This document shows positions 49,503 to 62,010 of a DNA stretch of 64,000 nt, piece by piece. Location: assembly GCF_019320115.1 (NCBI RefSeq), contig NC_089584.1, forward strand, positions 104,957,111-105,021,110. Direction: 5' to 3'. Positions within the stretch are counted from its first letter, which is position 1; the number at the start of each line of letters is the position of its first letter. A model generated the notes under the pieces. The model was given only the letters and a program-made list of their open reading frames with translations, made no database searches and was not told the DNA's origin. The DNA comes from Miscanthus floridulus (taxonomy: Eukaryota > Streptophyta > Magnoliopsida > Poales > Poaceae). The position numbers were made by a program, and so were the translations under genes.

Positions 49503-49972
49503 TATCGATGAAATATGGTCGGCAGTCTACCTAGGGGTATGCCCAAGGTAGTAGATTATCGGCAGACAGGTGCGTAAGCCCCAAACAAGATGGTGACGCA
49601 AGACGGACACAAGGTTTTATCCAGGTTCGGCCGCCAAGAAGGCGTAATACCTACGTCCTGCGTCTGATTTATATTGCTGTATGTCAATAGATGATTTTTA
49701 GAGGGGTCCCCTGCCCGCCTTATATAGTCCGGGGAGTAGGGTTACAGATCTGGAAACTAATCCTAGTCAGTTACAATTGCCATATGTGGCCAGATAAGGA
49801 TTCCTATTCTAACCGACCAGGATCCTGCTTGATCGCCAAATCCGTCTTGATTCCTTGTGCGGGACTCCAATCAGGTTAGCTGGGCTGCACGTCGTCTTTC
49901 GGGTGGACTGGACCTGTCGATCCGGGCCAGCCCAAGTTTAGCCGTAAGGGTATAGGGGTTAATACCCCCACA
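49503..49972 (-). repeat. 3' LTR of the Tat element
   Basis: On the minus strand TGTGGGGGTATTAACCCC to CATCGATA (terminal CA changed to TA). TATATAAG box on the minus strand at about 49719-49726. Confidence 0.9.
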
Positions 49973-50217
49973 GCTAGTCCCCGAGCATCATGTATTATGC
50001 TGCGACACGCCATTTTAACCTTCTCCGACAAGTAAGGCTTGAGTCCTTGACGCCTCTGACCATCGTCATCACCGGAGAAGTAGGTTGTCCGAAGAATGTA
50101 TGGTGCTCTTAAGAAAAAAGAAAAAGATTTCTGTCTTGAGAAGTGTGCCCACTTGTATTTCTGAAAAGAAATGTAAGTGGTCTTGAAGCATAGCGTCCTT
50201 GAACATCAGAAGCGTAG

Positions 50218-50890
50218 GGGTCGAAAAACAAACACATTCACCGCAAGGTGAAGTGTGCCCACTTAGTCCCCGAGCCTGGTAGTAGGTGACGTAGGCACGT
50301 GGTGCCAAGGTCTAAAAAGAATTCACAGTTAAGTTGAGAACCCAATTGTCGTACAGGCGATACGAGATGCACCGGCAGGTGCATCGTACCGATGTAGTCC
50401 CCGAGCTTGTTGGAAGGTGAGGTATGAGCCTTGTAGCAAGGTCTAAGGAAATGTCTCTTAACTGTATGTGAGTACCAACCACATGTAGCCAAGGAGAACC
50501 AGTATTCAAGCAGTGGTCGGGGCAGTCCCCGAGCACATTAATAATCCTTACAATCATTCAAAGCACAGGGGTCGAGTAAACAAACCAATTCACCGCAAGG
50601 TGAAGTGTGCCCACTTAGTCCCCGAGCCTGGTAGTAGGTGACGCAGGCAGGTGGTGCCAGGGTCCAAAAAAGAATTTCTACTAACGTTAAAAATCCAATT
50701 GTCGTACTGACAAAACAAGATGCACCGGCAGGTGCATCGTACCGACATAGTCCCCAAGTTTGCTGAAAGATGAAGTATGAGCCTTGTGGCCAGGTCTAAA
50801 GAAATGTCTCTCAACTGTATGTGAGTACACATGACATGTAGCCGAGGAGAGCAAAACTCCAAGAGGTGGTCGGGAGAGTCCCCGATCACA
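50218..50890. repeat. Two tandem copies of an approximately 352-bp unit in the Tat 3' region
   Basis: CACCGCAAGGTGAAGTGTGC followed by CCACTTAGTCCCCGAG starts at about 50240 and again at about 50592. Both units also share GATGCACCGGCAGGTGCATC, a perfect palindrome-like hairpin, and CTGTATGTGAGTAC. Diverged by roughly 10-15%. Confidence 0.8.
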
Positions 50891-51130
50891 GCAGTGGTCA
50901 TAATAGTTCCTGAGTACGGTAATGGTCGCAGCAGTCCCCGGGCAGGGTAGTGGTCGGAGCAGTCACCGTGGTCGGAGTAGTTACCGTGGTCGGAGTAGTC
51001 ACCGTGGTCGGAGCAGTCACTGAGCACGAAAGTGGTCTGGGTAGTCTCGGAGCACAAAAGTGGTCTAGGCAGTCTTGGAGCACAAAAGTGGTCTGGGCAG
51101 TCCCCGAGCACAATAGTGGTCGGGGCAAAT
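50890..51130. repeat. GTGGTCGGAGCAGTC minisatellite in the Tat 3' region
   Basis: Units of about 18-28 bp with core GTGGTCGGAG(C/T)AGTCACC or GTGGTCGGGGCAGTCCCCGAG repeat at least ten times. The core matches the gag minisatellite 10.7 kb away in the same element. Confidence 0.75.
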
Positions 51131-51472
51131 CCACGACCGCGTGCGCTGTTTAGACAATTATTTTTTGTATGTATTTGTCTCTATTCTCTGCCAAGTCCAG
51201 TCTAACACGTCTGGTCAAAAAAGCAAATGGGTATAGTACACCATTCTGTCTTCTTACTCTTTTCTAGCAAACAGTCAGTTGACACCTGTATTGAGGTGTG
51301 TCAGTGTGGGCCCTCTTACACTATCAACGAAGAGGCACGTACACTGGTAATGAAGAAACGTGTTTATTAGCGTAGATTTCGAGGTTGTGTGAACAACCAT
51401 CTACGGCGCGTGCGCACGACTCCCAATATTCTCGGGCGAACAAAACGATGGGGCTCTTTGCTTTATATAATG

Positions 51473-51479
51473 TAGATCT
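51473..51479 (+). promoter_or_regulatory. TATA box for the antisense gene
   Basis: TATATAA in CTTTATATAATGTAG, 174 bp upstream of the ATG at 51653, on the plus strand. Consistent with an independent antisense promoter. Confidence 0.5.
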
Positions 51480-51652
51480 AGTAAGTTACCCATACCGTTC
51501 CCCACTGCCATCCACCGCCGCAACCTTCTTCTTCCTCCAGCCGAACCCTATTCTTCCGAAAATCACCACCAATCCCCTCGCCATCCCGCATCCACCCCCT
51601 TAGCAAGGACGGACTAATGCCATAGAGAGACACCCAGAAGAAAGGCAGGGTC

Positions 51653-54600
51653 ATGGCAAAGGAATGGTGGAAATCGCGGAGCAATGAGCAGACCATCGAG
51701 GACCTTGTCACCATGGGAGTGCTCCACAACAAGGCACTCGCGGGATGGCGTGCGCTGGAAGGAGAGAGCTTCCCCAATCCACAACTAGGTGAGATTGTGG
51801 TTTTCGAAGACTTCTTCAAACGGGGTTTTAGGATTCCAGTGCACCCTTTCCTTCAGGGTCTCTGCTTGTACTATGAGATTGGGGTTTGCAATCTGCATCC
51901 CAACTCGATTCTCCTTATCTCCACCTTCATCCATCTCTACGAGTCTTATGGTGGCTTCCAGCCCCATTTCGACCTCTTTCGCCACCTGTTCTGTCTTTGG
52001 AAGAAAGGGAGAGGCGGCTCGAAGATAGCAGGAGGTGTCTACCTGAATCTACACGATGGCATGAAAGCACAATACTTGCATTGCCCCTAGAACACCTCGC
52101 TTGATGAGTGGTACAAGAAGTGGTTCTACATCCGTGAAGAGTTGAACACCATCCCCCTGTGTGATGTGGGACTAATTCCAGAAAAGAAGAATAGCTGGAC
52201 AGAGAAGCCCGAGAAGCTGGAGCAGATCGCCGAACTGCTCGGGATGATCCCATGGGGGAAACTAGATGGCCCAAGTGTGGTCGGAAACTTCATCAGCCGA
52301 AGGATCCAGCCCTGCTAGAAGAGGGTTCATCCAGGCTTCGAGTACCAGGGGAGTGCCGATCCGACAAGGACCAGGAAGGAGCCGCTCGACAAGATGGAAA
52401 TCAAGGCTAGGATTGGGGAGCTCTTCAACCTAGCCGATCCAAACTACGTTAGGTTGAACGACATCGAGCACGCATTCAAGCTGGCTCGACCTCCCCCAAA
52501 GGTAAATGATGCCTCCTTTTAATTTTAGAGTCACGTTGTAACCATAAATTGACTGTTGTCCCTGCTTTGTGCCTTAGTGGAATGGTCGTGACCGGGCAGC
52601 AGTGTTCGTGTCGCCTCCCCCATTGTAGATTGGCCGCAAACTGCCGGCCCAGCAGCCCAGACCAGCACCAGGACTGACGACGTCCACTGGGCGACCCTCG
52701 AGACTGTGGAGGATGCATCAACCAGGGCCGCTGGGAAGTGTCTGGCGACCAGCAAACGACACCAAGCCATCTTCCCCCTGTCGGACGACGAAGCGGAGGA
52801 TGCGGACGCCATCCGGCTTGTCCCTCGAAAGAGGAGAAGGCAAATGGGATCGTCGGAGCAGGATGACGCCTCTGTGCCAGCAGTGGTCGCATCACCGACC
52901 ACTGCAACACAGGGGACAAGCGAGGGAAACGTCGAGCGTCAAACCCCGACGCCTGTATCGAAGGTGGGAAAAGACCCGGTGGAACCTGCCGAGCACGCGA
53001 AGCAGGGGCGGTCGAGGAGACGCTCCTTTGCCACATCATTCCGCAAATCGAAGCTGTAAGTATCTATATTTTTGATGTAAGCTTATAATTTGCATTGGAT
53101 ACCATTATCTTCTGAAATTGTCTCTGATATATTAGATTGGCATCCACCGAGAACCCCGACTAGTTAGCTGGGTGCGGCACCTCTTCGCCAGCAACGGCGG
53201 GACAAACTGCCCGGCAACTAGCCATGAAGGAGCCTATAGTAGGCACTCCGCCTGTACCTCAGCAGGCGGACGACCAGACACCAGTCCCCGAGCGGCTGGT
53301 CGAGAAGACAGCCGAGCAGAGTACAAGTGCTCCGAGCACGAACTCTACCGAGGAGGATACCATGCCACCAAGGGAGCCGGATCTAGCCGAGGAGCAGCAG
53401 CTAGAAGTGGCCCACGGCGTTCTTGTCGACGTGATGGCTCGTGGAAAAGCCCTAGTGGTCGTGAAGTCTGCAAACTCCAGACCAGCACCGCCTCCCAAAC
53501 AGGAGGCTAAAGAGGAAGAAATAGAAGAGGTCCTGGGCCATCCTCAAGATAGGCGACAACATGTATATGTGTCGCGCTATTGGAACGATGAATGGGTCAT
53601 GCACGAAGAGATCCCAGAGGTCGAAGAGACCCTAAGAGTCGAACAGGCGGCCAAGCGTCTGGTGACAGAAGTCCAGGTATATTTGACTTGAGTTCTTGAC
53701 CCTGTTGTGTAGTCGAATTGTCTGACTTAGCTTGTCTGTATGCAGGACTTGATGAAAATTGCAAAATACCAAAAAGGTGCTTCGACCAGATTGAAGGAAT
53801 CACAGCGACCAATAAGGAGCTGGCGGCCGAAGTGGAACGCTTGCAGCACCAACTTGAAGTCGCCGACCAGGAGAGAACAGACCAAGAAGAACAACACCAA
53901 AACCTGGTCGGCCAGCTCAAAAACAAAGAGCGGGAGAAAACAAGTAAGTTTTCACCTTATCATAGCAAGTGCAGGACTTGTATTACTGTGTTCTTGGCAG
54001 TAACGGCTGTAATGCAGGTTTAGAAGCTGAAGTGACCTGCCTCCAAGGGGAAAATAGCCGTGTGACCGCAGAATGTGGTTGCCTAAAGGAGGACAACGAG
54101 AAACTGGTACGCAACCAGTCTGAACTCCAAGACCACACCGCTAGAATGAAGGATGACCTGAAAAGTAAGTATTCCAGATCACCTTTCTCATTCTGTCACA
54201 CTCCTTGCCTTGTCGTGTCATCACATTTAGTATTGAAAGTCAATGCTAAGAGGCACCTAGAGGCCATGATCAAAGAGCGCGATGACTGGAAAGCATGATG
54301 CCTCAAGGCCACCGAGGAGCGGGACACGTGGAGCAAGCGGTGCCAAGAGATGGCCACTGGCATTGTGCCCGTCCTTGACCTTATCGACCCGACGCTCACA
54401 GAGGAAGAGCCAAGGGCACCCTAGCTGGGACTGGTCAAGAGATGCAGACAAGCTTGGGGATGGTTCCAAGAGTTCATGAAGGAGGCGGGTGAGTACACGG
54501 GTGCCCATGTACTAAGCATGGTGCGTGCCCACTACCCCCTGATCGATCTCAAGCGCCTGGAGGCTGGGTACCCAAAGGAGGTAGACCTAGACAAGGCAGA

Positions 54601-54685
54601 AGAGCTTCGGACAGCCCAGCTGGACTTGTCGTCAAAGATAATTGGCGATATTAACCTGTGTGGAGGTGGGACAGCACCTGTATAG
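51653..54685 (+). pseudogene. Antisense multi-exon gene in the 3' region of the Tat element (putative gypsy-type transposon domain)
   Basis: Lies on the strand opposite to gag-pol. Exon 1 (51653-52500) starts MAKEWWKSRSNEQTIEDL and contains FRIPVHPFLQGLCLYYEIG and the HFDLFRHLF block of the plant domain annotated as putative gypsy-type transposon, ending at a donor GTAAAT. A second exon (about 52580-53055) is basic and low-complexity (RKRRRQ). A third (53224-53675) ends at the donor GTATAT, followed by coiled-coil exons (53746-53942 with NKELAAEVERLQHQLEVADQ; 54019-54162) and a last exon (about 54240-54685) with EYTGAHVLSMVRAHYP, end GGGTAPV. Donors GTAAGT after 53942 and 54162 and acceptors TATGCAG and AATGCAG support splicing. 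Several in-frame TAG codons and one frameshift show decay. Function unknown; antisense genes of this type are known from Grande-like Tat elements. Confidence 0.7.
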
Positions 54686-55249
54686 GGGATGCCATCGACA
54701 AGTCAGCTGGAAATGCCATCAGCTGCAAGCCAACCAACGAAGCCTGCGGTCTCGACCAGCTAGGCACCGGTGGGGCCATCCCCTTCAGCTCGACTAGCGC
54801 AAGAGTCCCCGAGGCTTGAGTAGGGTATTAGAGGTGCCGAGCAGTAAATGCCATGCTCCCCGACCAGCTAATGTAATAGGCTTAGAGCTGTAGAAGGAGG
54901 ACATAGTTGTGTTATTGTAAACTTGACCCTATTTAGGAAAGTTTGTAATAACGTAACTGTATATCATTATAAGCTTGTTCGCTTTGTACAAAACGTACTT
55001 AAGCTTGAAACTTTTTGTTGGTGTAACTAAGTGAGAACGTGTTAACATTCTGTTTAGTTGTACCGCTTTGCTCGACACATCATCCCGAAGAGTTTGTGCG
55101 GACCTAGTTTGGCATGTAGTCGGAGTGTGAGGTATCGTGACCTGTGCACACATGGACGCAGACAAGTCAAACCAGGGGGCACCTGCCGATCACCCGTAAC
55201 GTAGAGAGCAGATCCCGTGCATGTGTTGGGGGGAACCGGAGACAGGGCC
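54686..55249. other. Spacer between the antisense gene and the Tat integrase end
   Basis: Holds the 3' end of the antisense gene and noncoding sequence; the open frames here are not supported by any motif. Confidence 0.5.
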
Positions 55250-58200
55250 TGCTTCGAAAACCGTAGAAGGAGTGGTGGTCGGCTTGTACTGGCTGTAAGA
55301 TGTTGGTCGTGTGACTTCCTTGATCATGAAGGGTCCTTCTCATGGGGTTGTGAGTTTATGGACACCAGCCTGGTTCGTCTTCCACTTCAGGACTAAGTCC
55401 CCGACCACGAAGAAACGCTCTTTAATGTTCTTGTTGTAGTACCTATGCAAAACAGCAAGGTATTTGGTCGTGTGTACACAAGAATCGAGCCTTTTCTCCT
55501 CTGCGCTGTTTACTTCTAGCTCTCGTATTTCATTGGCCTTGCCCTCGTCGAAGTTCTCTACCCATGCTGATCTGAAAGCTATATCTGGTGGGAGGACTGC
55601 CTTAGCGCCGTAAACCATAAAGTATGGTGAGACGCCGGTGCTGCGACTGGGTTGAGTTCGGAGGCCCCAGACCATGGCTGGTAACTCCTTGAGCCATCTT
55701 CCAGGAGCTTTTCCATTTTCTCTGAACATCCTCTTCTTTAGTGCGTCCAAGATCATGCCATTTGCCCGCTCGACTTGTCCATTAGCTCTAGGGTGCGCCA
55801 CCGAGACATATTTTACTACTATGCTCCTTTCATCGCAGAAGTCCCAAAAAGCGTTCCTGGTGAACTGAGTACCTAGATCAGTAATGATGCTGTTGGGCAC
55901 GCTGAAACGGTGGATGACCTGGTCAAGGAACGTGACAGCCTTCTCTAAGGATGCCTGTACCAGTGGCATGTATTCTATCCACTTAGAAAATTTGTCAATT
56001 AGCACGAAGACGCATGTAAATTTGCCAGGAGCCGATCTGAAAGGCCCGATCATGTCCAGTCCCTAGCATGCGAAGGGCCAAGAGGCTAGGATCATCTAGA
56101 TCTCATGTGCTGGTACATGGATTCTCTTGGCAAAGAACTGACAACCCTCATAGCGGCGGACTAGCTTCTCCGCGTCGGCTACTGCTGACGGCCAATAGAA
56201 CCCTGCTCGGAAAGCCTTACCAACCAGTGTTCTTGAGGCCGCATGGTTGCCGTAGGAGCCAGAGTGGATTTGGTCTAGGAGATGCTCACCTTCCTCCTGG
56301 GTTATACACTTCATCAAGATTTCCTCCTTTGCGTTTTTGCGCCATAACTTGCCATCGACTAGCATATACTGCTTACTGCGATGCATCAGGCGCTCGCTTT
56401 CTATTCGATCAGTATAACCACTACCATCTGTTAAGTACTTGATGAAAGGTGTTCTCCAGTCTAGCTCATGAGTGGTCGGTAACGGCTCGGTTGTGCTCGG
56501 TGCCAGAACCATAGCCACTAATTGCTGGTCTGGAGCATTGTCGACCGTAGGCTCTTCGTCTTCAATGGAGGGCGTGAACAGGTCTTAGACGAATACGCCA
56601 TGTGGGATTTTGGCTCGGGATGATCCTAACTTTGACAACGCATCTGCTGCCTGGTTCTTGTCCCGGACCACGTGTATGTATTCGATGCCATAGAACCTGC
56701 CTTTCAGCTTTCTTATCGACTAGCAGTATGCGTCCATCTTTTCGCTAGTCGTATCCCAGTCCTTGTTGAGTTGGTTGATGACCAGAGCCGAGTCTCCGTA
56801 GACATAAAGACGTTTAACACCAAGCTCAACCGCAATGCGTAAACCATGCAGGCATGCTTCATACTCGGCGGCATTATTAGATGCTGGGAAATAAATCCTG
56901 AGGATGTACCGGAGCTGCTCCTTGGATGGTGACACAAAAAGGACTCCTGCTCCCGCACCGTCAATGTTGAGAGAACCGTCGAAGTACATCGTCCAATATT
57001 CGTCGGATCTCGGAGGGGCAGGCGTACTTAAGTCTGTCCACTCGATGATGAAATCGGTGAGTGCTTGAGACTTGATTGTAGTACGGCTTGCAAATTCCAA
57101 GGAAAAGGGGCATAGCTCCATTGCCCATTTGACGATGCGCCCGTTTGCGTCCTTATTGCGAATGATGTCGCCCAAAGGATACTCGGTCATGACCACCACA
57201 CGATATCCGTCGAAGTAATGTCTCAACTTTCGGGATGTTATCAGTATGGCATAGAGCAGTTTTTGGACCTAAGGGTACCTGGTCTTGGATTCATTGAGTA
57301 CCTCACTAATGAAATAAATTGGCCGCTGTACCTTATAGGCGTGGCCTGGCTCGTCATGCTCGACCACCATTGTAGTGGAGACCACCTGATCGGTTGCCGC
57401 AATGTAAAGTAGGAGAGTTTCGTCTTCTCTGGGAGCAGTAAGTACCGGGGGTGATGTGAGATATTGTTTTAGTTGCGTGAAGGCAGCGTCTGCTTCCTCT
57501 GACCACTCGAACTTCTCGGAAGCTTTGAGCAGTTTGAAGAACGGTAGCCCTTTTTCTCCTAATCTTGATATGAAGCGGCTTAAAGCGGCCATGCATCCGG
57601 TAAGCTTCTGAACATCTTTCACCTTTTTTGGAGGCTTCATGTCTAAGACAGCTTTGACTTTCTCCAGGTTAGGGCGTATGCCATCGTAACTGACAACGTT
57701 GCCGAGCAGCATGCCGGAAGGAACACCAAAGATACACTTCTTTGGGTTTAATTTCCTTTGGAACGTATTGAGGGCTACAAAGGTGCGTTCCAGGTTGTCA
57801 ATAAGGGTATGTGCTTCCTTGGTTTTGACAACTACATCGTCCACATAGGCCTCGACGAGACCGTCTTTTATCTCATCGTTGAGGCAGGCCTGTATAGCGT
57901 GTTGGTAGGTAGCCCCGGCGTTTTTGAGCCCAAACGACATAGTCGTGTAGCAGTAGGCGCCAAAAGGCGTGATGAAAGATGTCTTGATCTGGTCATCCTT
58001 TTTGAGAGCGATCTAGTGATAACCAGAGTAGCAATCGAGAAAGGAAAGCAGCTCGCAACCGGCGGTTGAGTCTACGACCTCGTCTATGCGAGGTAAACCG
58101 AAGGGGTCCTTAGGGCAGTGTTTGTTGAGATCAGTGTAATCAACGCACATTCTCCATTCATTGTTCTTTTTGCGTACAAGAACTGGGTTGGCTAACCATT

Positions 58201-59250
58201 CTGGATGATACACTTCTTTGATAAATCCGGCTGCTAAAAGCCGTGTGACTTCTACCCTAATCGCCTCCTTTTTGTCGCGAGTGAACCATCGTAGCTTCTG
58301 CTTGATTGGTTTGGCCTTGCTGTTGACATTTAAGGAGTGCTCAATCAAGTTCTGAGGTACACCGAGCATGTTGGAAGGTTTCCATGCAAACACATCCACG
58401 TTGCTCCTCAAGAACCTGACGAGCGCGTCTTCCTATTTGGGATCCAGGCTGACCCCGATGAGGGTCGTTTTGCTGGGATCACCATCGACTAGCTGGATCA
58501 TCTTGTGTTCTTTGGACCTGATGTTCTTGCGCAGAGCCTCAAGCTCTAGGATCTCCAGGTGGTCGGCTAAGGTCTTCTTAGCATTGAGCGTGGTCTCAGC
58601 CATGCGAATGGAGAGGTCGTGGGCCTCTGCTATTTTGAAGCTATCGTCGTCGCAGGTGTAAGCTATGTATATGTTGCCCCTGAGGGTTAAAACTCCTTTC
58701 TTGGTAGGCATCTTGAGCACCAGATACCTGTAATGAGGTATGGCCATGAACTTGGTGAGCGACGGTCGACCAAGAATAGCATGGTAGGTGCCGTCGAAGT
58801 TAGCGACCATGAAGTTGATGTAGTCGGTGCGGAAGTGGTCCGGAGTCCCAAATTGCACAGGTAGCGTGATCTGCCCGAGAGGTGTAGAGCTCTGTTCGGG
58901 GAGAACGCCCCAGAACTGTGCCTCGTATGGCTTCAGGTCCACCTGGGCTATTTTCAGAGCGGGCAGGCTGTTCTTGAACAGTATATCAATAGAGCTGCCG
59001 CCGTCGATCAGTACCCTGTCGAATTGGACCTTGTTGATACAAGGATCGAGGACCAGGGGAAAATGCCTGGCTCAGGTATGGCGGCCCATTGGTCCTTCCT
59101 GCTGAAGTAGATTTCACGGTGAGACCACGAAGGAAGCCATGGATCGGTGAGAAGGTTGTCGGTATTTGCCACGTTCAAATAGGCACGGGCGAGCAGCTTG
59201 CGTTCTCGTTTGGTCTCAATGGACACCTTGCCACCGATGATGGTGTGCAC
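55250..59250 (-). pseudogene. pol: Tat pol: protease, RT, RNase H, archaeal-type RNase H, integrase
   Basis: Protease with VLIDGGSSIDILF (about 59000) and AILGRPSLTKF; RT at 57950-58411 with RMCVDYTDLNKHCPKDPF and SFLDCYSGYH, then SFGLKNAGATYQ and the catalytic EAYVDDVVVKT; RNase H with LLLYIAATDQVVS; second RNase H at 56720-57050 with YFDGSLNIDGAGAGV, NNAAEYEACLHGL and YGDSALVINQL; integrase zinc-finger region HSGSYGNHAASRT, core with GPFRSAPGKFTCVFVLIDKF, IITDLGTQFTRNAF and ANGQVERANGMIL. Stops near 58011, 57267, 56718, 56586, 56094 and 56063. Confidence 0.88.
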
Positions 59251-59361
59251 GCGATCAGTTGGCTTGATGTATTTATGACGAGGGTCTGCATCATCGTTGT
59301 CGTTGTCGTCGTTGCGCTGTTCCCCTGCGTCGTTAGGCTTGTCTGACGTATCTGGAGCCTA

Positions 59362-61962
59362 TTGACGCATGTAGATAGTCTTGAGGACGCGGCAATTCTC
59401 CATGGTGTGGTTCGACTTAGGATGGAGCTGGCAGGGCCCCTTCAATGCTTTAGCGTAGTCGTCCTCGTAGTTACGACGTCCGCCGCCCTTTTTCACGGTA
59501 TTGACCTCGCCATCATCTTCCTGAGCATGCTTGCTCCTATAATCGTCACGGCGGTTGCGCCGTTGATTATGTTGGTCACGGTGGTCACGGGAGTCGTTGC
59601 GCTGGTTGCGGCGGTCAAAATTGTCGTTCCGACCATGACTGCCGCGGTAATCGTCGTGGTGTGGAGGGTGATCAGAGCGTGGAACCCTTGCTGCTTCTTC
59701 AACAATTATCTTTTTAGCGTCGTCAGCGTCCGCATATTTCTTAGTGGTGGCCAAGAGCGCTGTGACTGATTTAGGTCTCTTGCAAAGGAGCTTGTCTCTT
59801 AGGGCGTCGTGGAAGCGGAGGCCAATGACGAAAGCCTCGATTGCTTCGTTGTCGGAGATTGATGGGACCTTGATGCGCATCTCTGAGAAACACCGAACGT
59901 ACTCGCGCAGTGGTTCGTCTTTCCGATCTCGGATCCATTGCAGATCGTACTTGTTGCTGGGTTGTTCACAAGTAGCGATGAAATTGTCGATGAAGGCCTG
60001 CTTGAGCTCCTGCCAAGAATCAAAATAGTTCGCTGGCAGGCTAACCAGCCATTGGTGACCTACATGACCAACAGCAACTGGGAAGTAGTTAGACATGACG
60101 TGCTCGTCAGCCATGGCTAATCGGCACGCAGTTTCGTAGAGCATGACCCATAATTCGGGGTTTTCCTTGCCGTCGTACTTCTGAAGTTTCTCGAGCTTGA
60201 AATTCTTGGGCCATATGACTTGGCGAAGGTGTGGAGTGAACTGCTTTAGGCCCGGTGGGCCGTGGGTGGTATCATACTCCATACGGCGGTGGCTTTCGTA
60301 GGATGCTCGATCATCGGCTCTCTGGTTGATGCGAGCACGCAGATCGCATCCACCGAGGTAATGGCGGAGATCGTTATTGCCATCACGGCGATCTCGATTG
60401 CCATCTGGATTAGCTCTGCGACCGTGGTTATCACGGCGGTTGTCGCGGTTATCTCGGCGGTTGTCACCTCGAACGTCGTGGCGGTTATCCTCCTGGCGGC
60501 GGTTGTCGCCCCGACCACCATCATGACCACTGTTTCCACCTTGATGGTTATCTGATGGGTCGTTGTTGCGCGAGCCACGTTGGTTGAGTGGCTATGAGCG
60601 ACTTGAGTATTGGCAGCTATGGCTTGATTCGACGGAAACAGATGGAGCCCGGGCTTGATTTATCTCTACGGTCTGAGCCATAGCAGCCATCAGATAAGCT
60701 TGTATGTCGTCACGGACTGCTTGGGTCTCAGGAGTGTTGGGCAGCCACTGCATTGTCGCCATGGTGACAGCTACGTTGGCGCTTGGGGTCTTGAAGACTT
60801 GTTTGTCCCCCACCCTATCGAAAGCATTATTGAGGTCACGTGGCTAGACCCTTATGCGTCGTGCCTCCTGGTCTGCTTCAGCTTCGATTTGTTGGTGATT
60901 AAACCGGTCAATATTGCATGCTTCGCGTGTGGTCTTTTCTTGCTCTGTTTCGCCAACCGCTGGCGACTCGTCGTTGCTGACAACATGGACCAAATCCCCT
61001 CGTCTTGGCGGGAAAGACGGAAATTGGGGGAAACCCAGGGCGTGGTCTGGTAGATCCAGATCGTATTCGACGCCTTCATCTTCGTGACGCTGAAGCTCGA
61101 TGTGAACAGATGCGTTGGACGCAGTGCCGGATGGGGAGCCAGAGTCGCCCTCTCAGACTGTGTGGATGGATCCTTCTTGATAATCTTCAATCCGAACCAT
61201 GTTGACAAGGTTGCATGGCTTCAGCCGAGATCGGTGTATAGGACACAGATTTGAGCGGCGTTGTAGGTTATACGCGTAGTTGGAGGCAGCGTTTTGTAGG
61301 CCGTAGGGCTAGACCTAGTGGTTCTCCATCGGGGCTTCGTACTCACTAGATCGGAGACCCGTTGCGAAGGCTGGCTGGCGACAAGCGAAGCGCCCCTTAG
61401 GAGTAGATACGACCACGAGATCTATTCCAAATCGTGCAGGACGACTGGTCCGAGCTGGTCGAGTAGATCTATTGTGGGACGCGGTCCCCTGCTCATTAGG
61501 TTGGCTTTGAATCGTACTTACCAGAGCTAGGGTTTCAGCGAGTTTGATGCCGACCCGATCGATGGAGTCGAGAAGGTCGGTGTTGTCGATCTGCTTCCCC
61601 CTGTAGCGGGGAAGCGGATGACGGGTCGTCGGTGTGGCTGTAGGCGTGGTTGGAGCCAGATGTACCGTGGTCAAAGCTAGATCCATCGTGGTCAGAGCCA
61701 TGTTCACCGTGGTCGGAGTCGCGTTCACCGTGGTTGGAGCCGTGTTCGTCATGGTCGAAGCCGCGTTCATCGTGATCGGGGCTGTGTTCACTGTGGTCGG
61801 AGCCGTAGTCGACGCAGGTGAAGTAGTAGTCGGCGCGGGCTGATTCCATGCCTCCTCCGTGGTCACGGCGACGGGGTCGTCGGAACCGGTGGTCCAGGTG
61901 ATCTGGCCGACGGTGAACGTGAGGCCGTTGGGCGTAGCCATGGAGCCGGAGATGATGACCAT
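59362..61962 (-). pseudogene. gag: Tat gag, with Thr/Val/Asn repeats and Arg/Asp/Asn-rich region
   Basis: Likely start MVIISGSMATPNGLTF at 61962. Then an 8-residue repeat around APTTVNTA (about 61640-61830), a spacer with stops, an Arg-Asp-Asn-rich stretch (GDNRRDNRDNRRD, 60410-60500), and the conserved capsid-like part from about 60282: WPKNFKLEKLQKYDG, NYFPVAVGH, LREYVRCFSEMR and FVIGLRFHDALRDKL. It ends with a Cys/His block CQLHPKSNHTMENC. Stops and frame changes near 61315, 60840 and 60592. Confidence 0.8.
61630..61835 (-). repeat. Coding minisatellite in Tat gag (about 24-bp unit)
   Basis: Units like GTGGTCGGAGCCGTGTTCACC on the plus strand repeat about eight times, coding the 8-residue APTTVNTA-type repeat on the minus strand. 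The core CACCGTGGTCGGAG is also the core of the minisatellite at 50945-51125. Confidence 0.8.
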
Positions 61963-62010
61963 CTTGTTTGCTTGGAGAGCAGTACGCACACCCCCTACCT
62001 GGCATGCCAC

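Noticed and set aside
49503..49972. CACTA-type transposon ends
   Set aside because: The repeated 470-bp blocks have TG...CA ends, a 5-bp target duplication, and lie next to gag-pol, so they are LTRs.
50218..51130. CRISPR-like array
   Set aside because: Repeats are long, imperfect and directly tandem without unique spacers, and the context is a plant retrotransposon.
60262..60555. Hydrophobic plus-strand ORF resembling a membrane protein
   Set aside because: It is the antisense of the Arg/Asp/Asn-rich gag repeat, whose complement codes Val/Ile/Ala.
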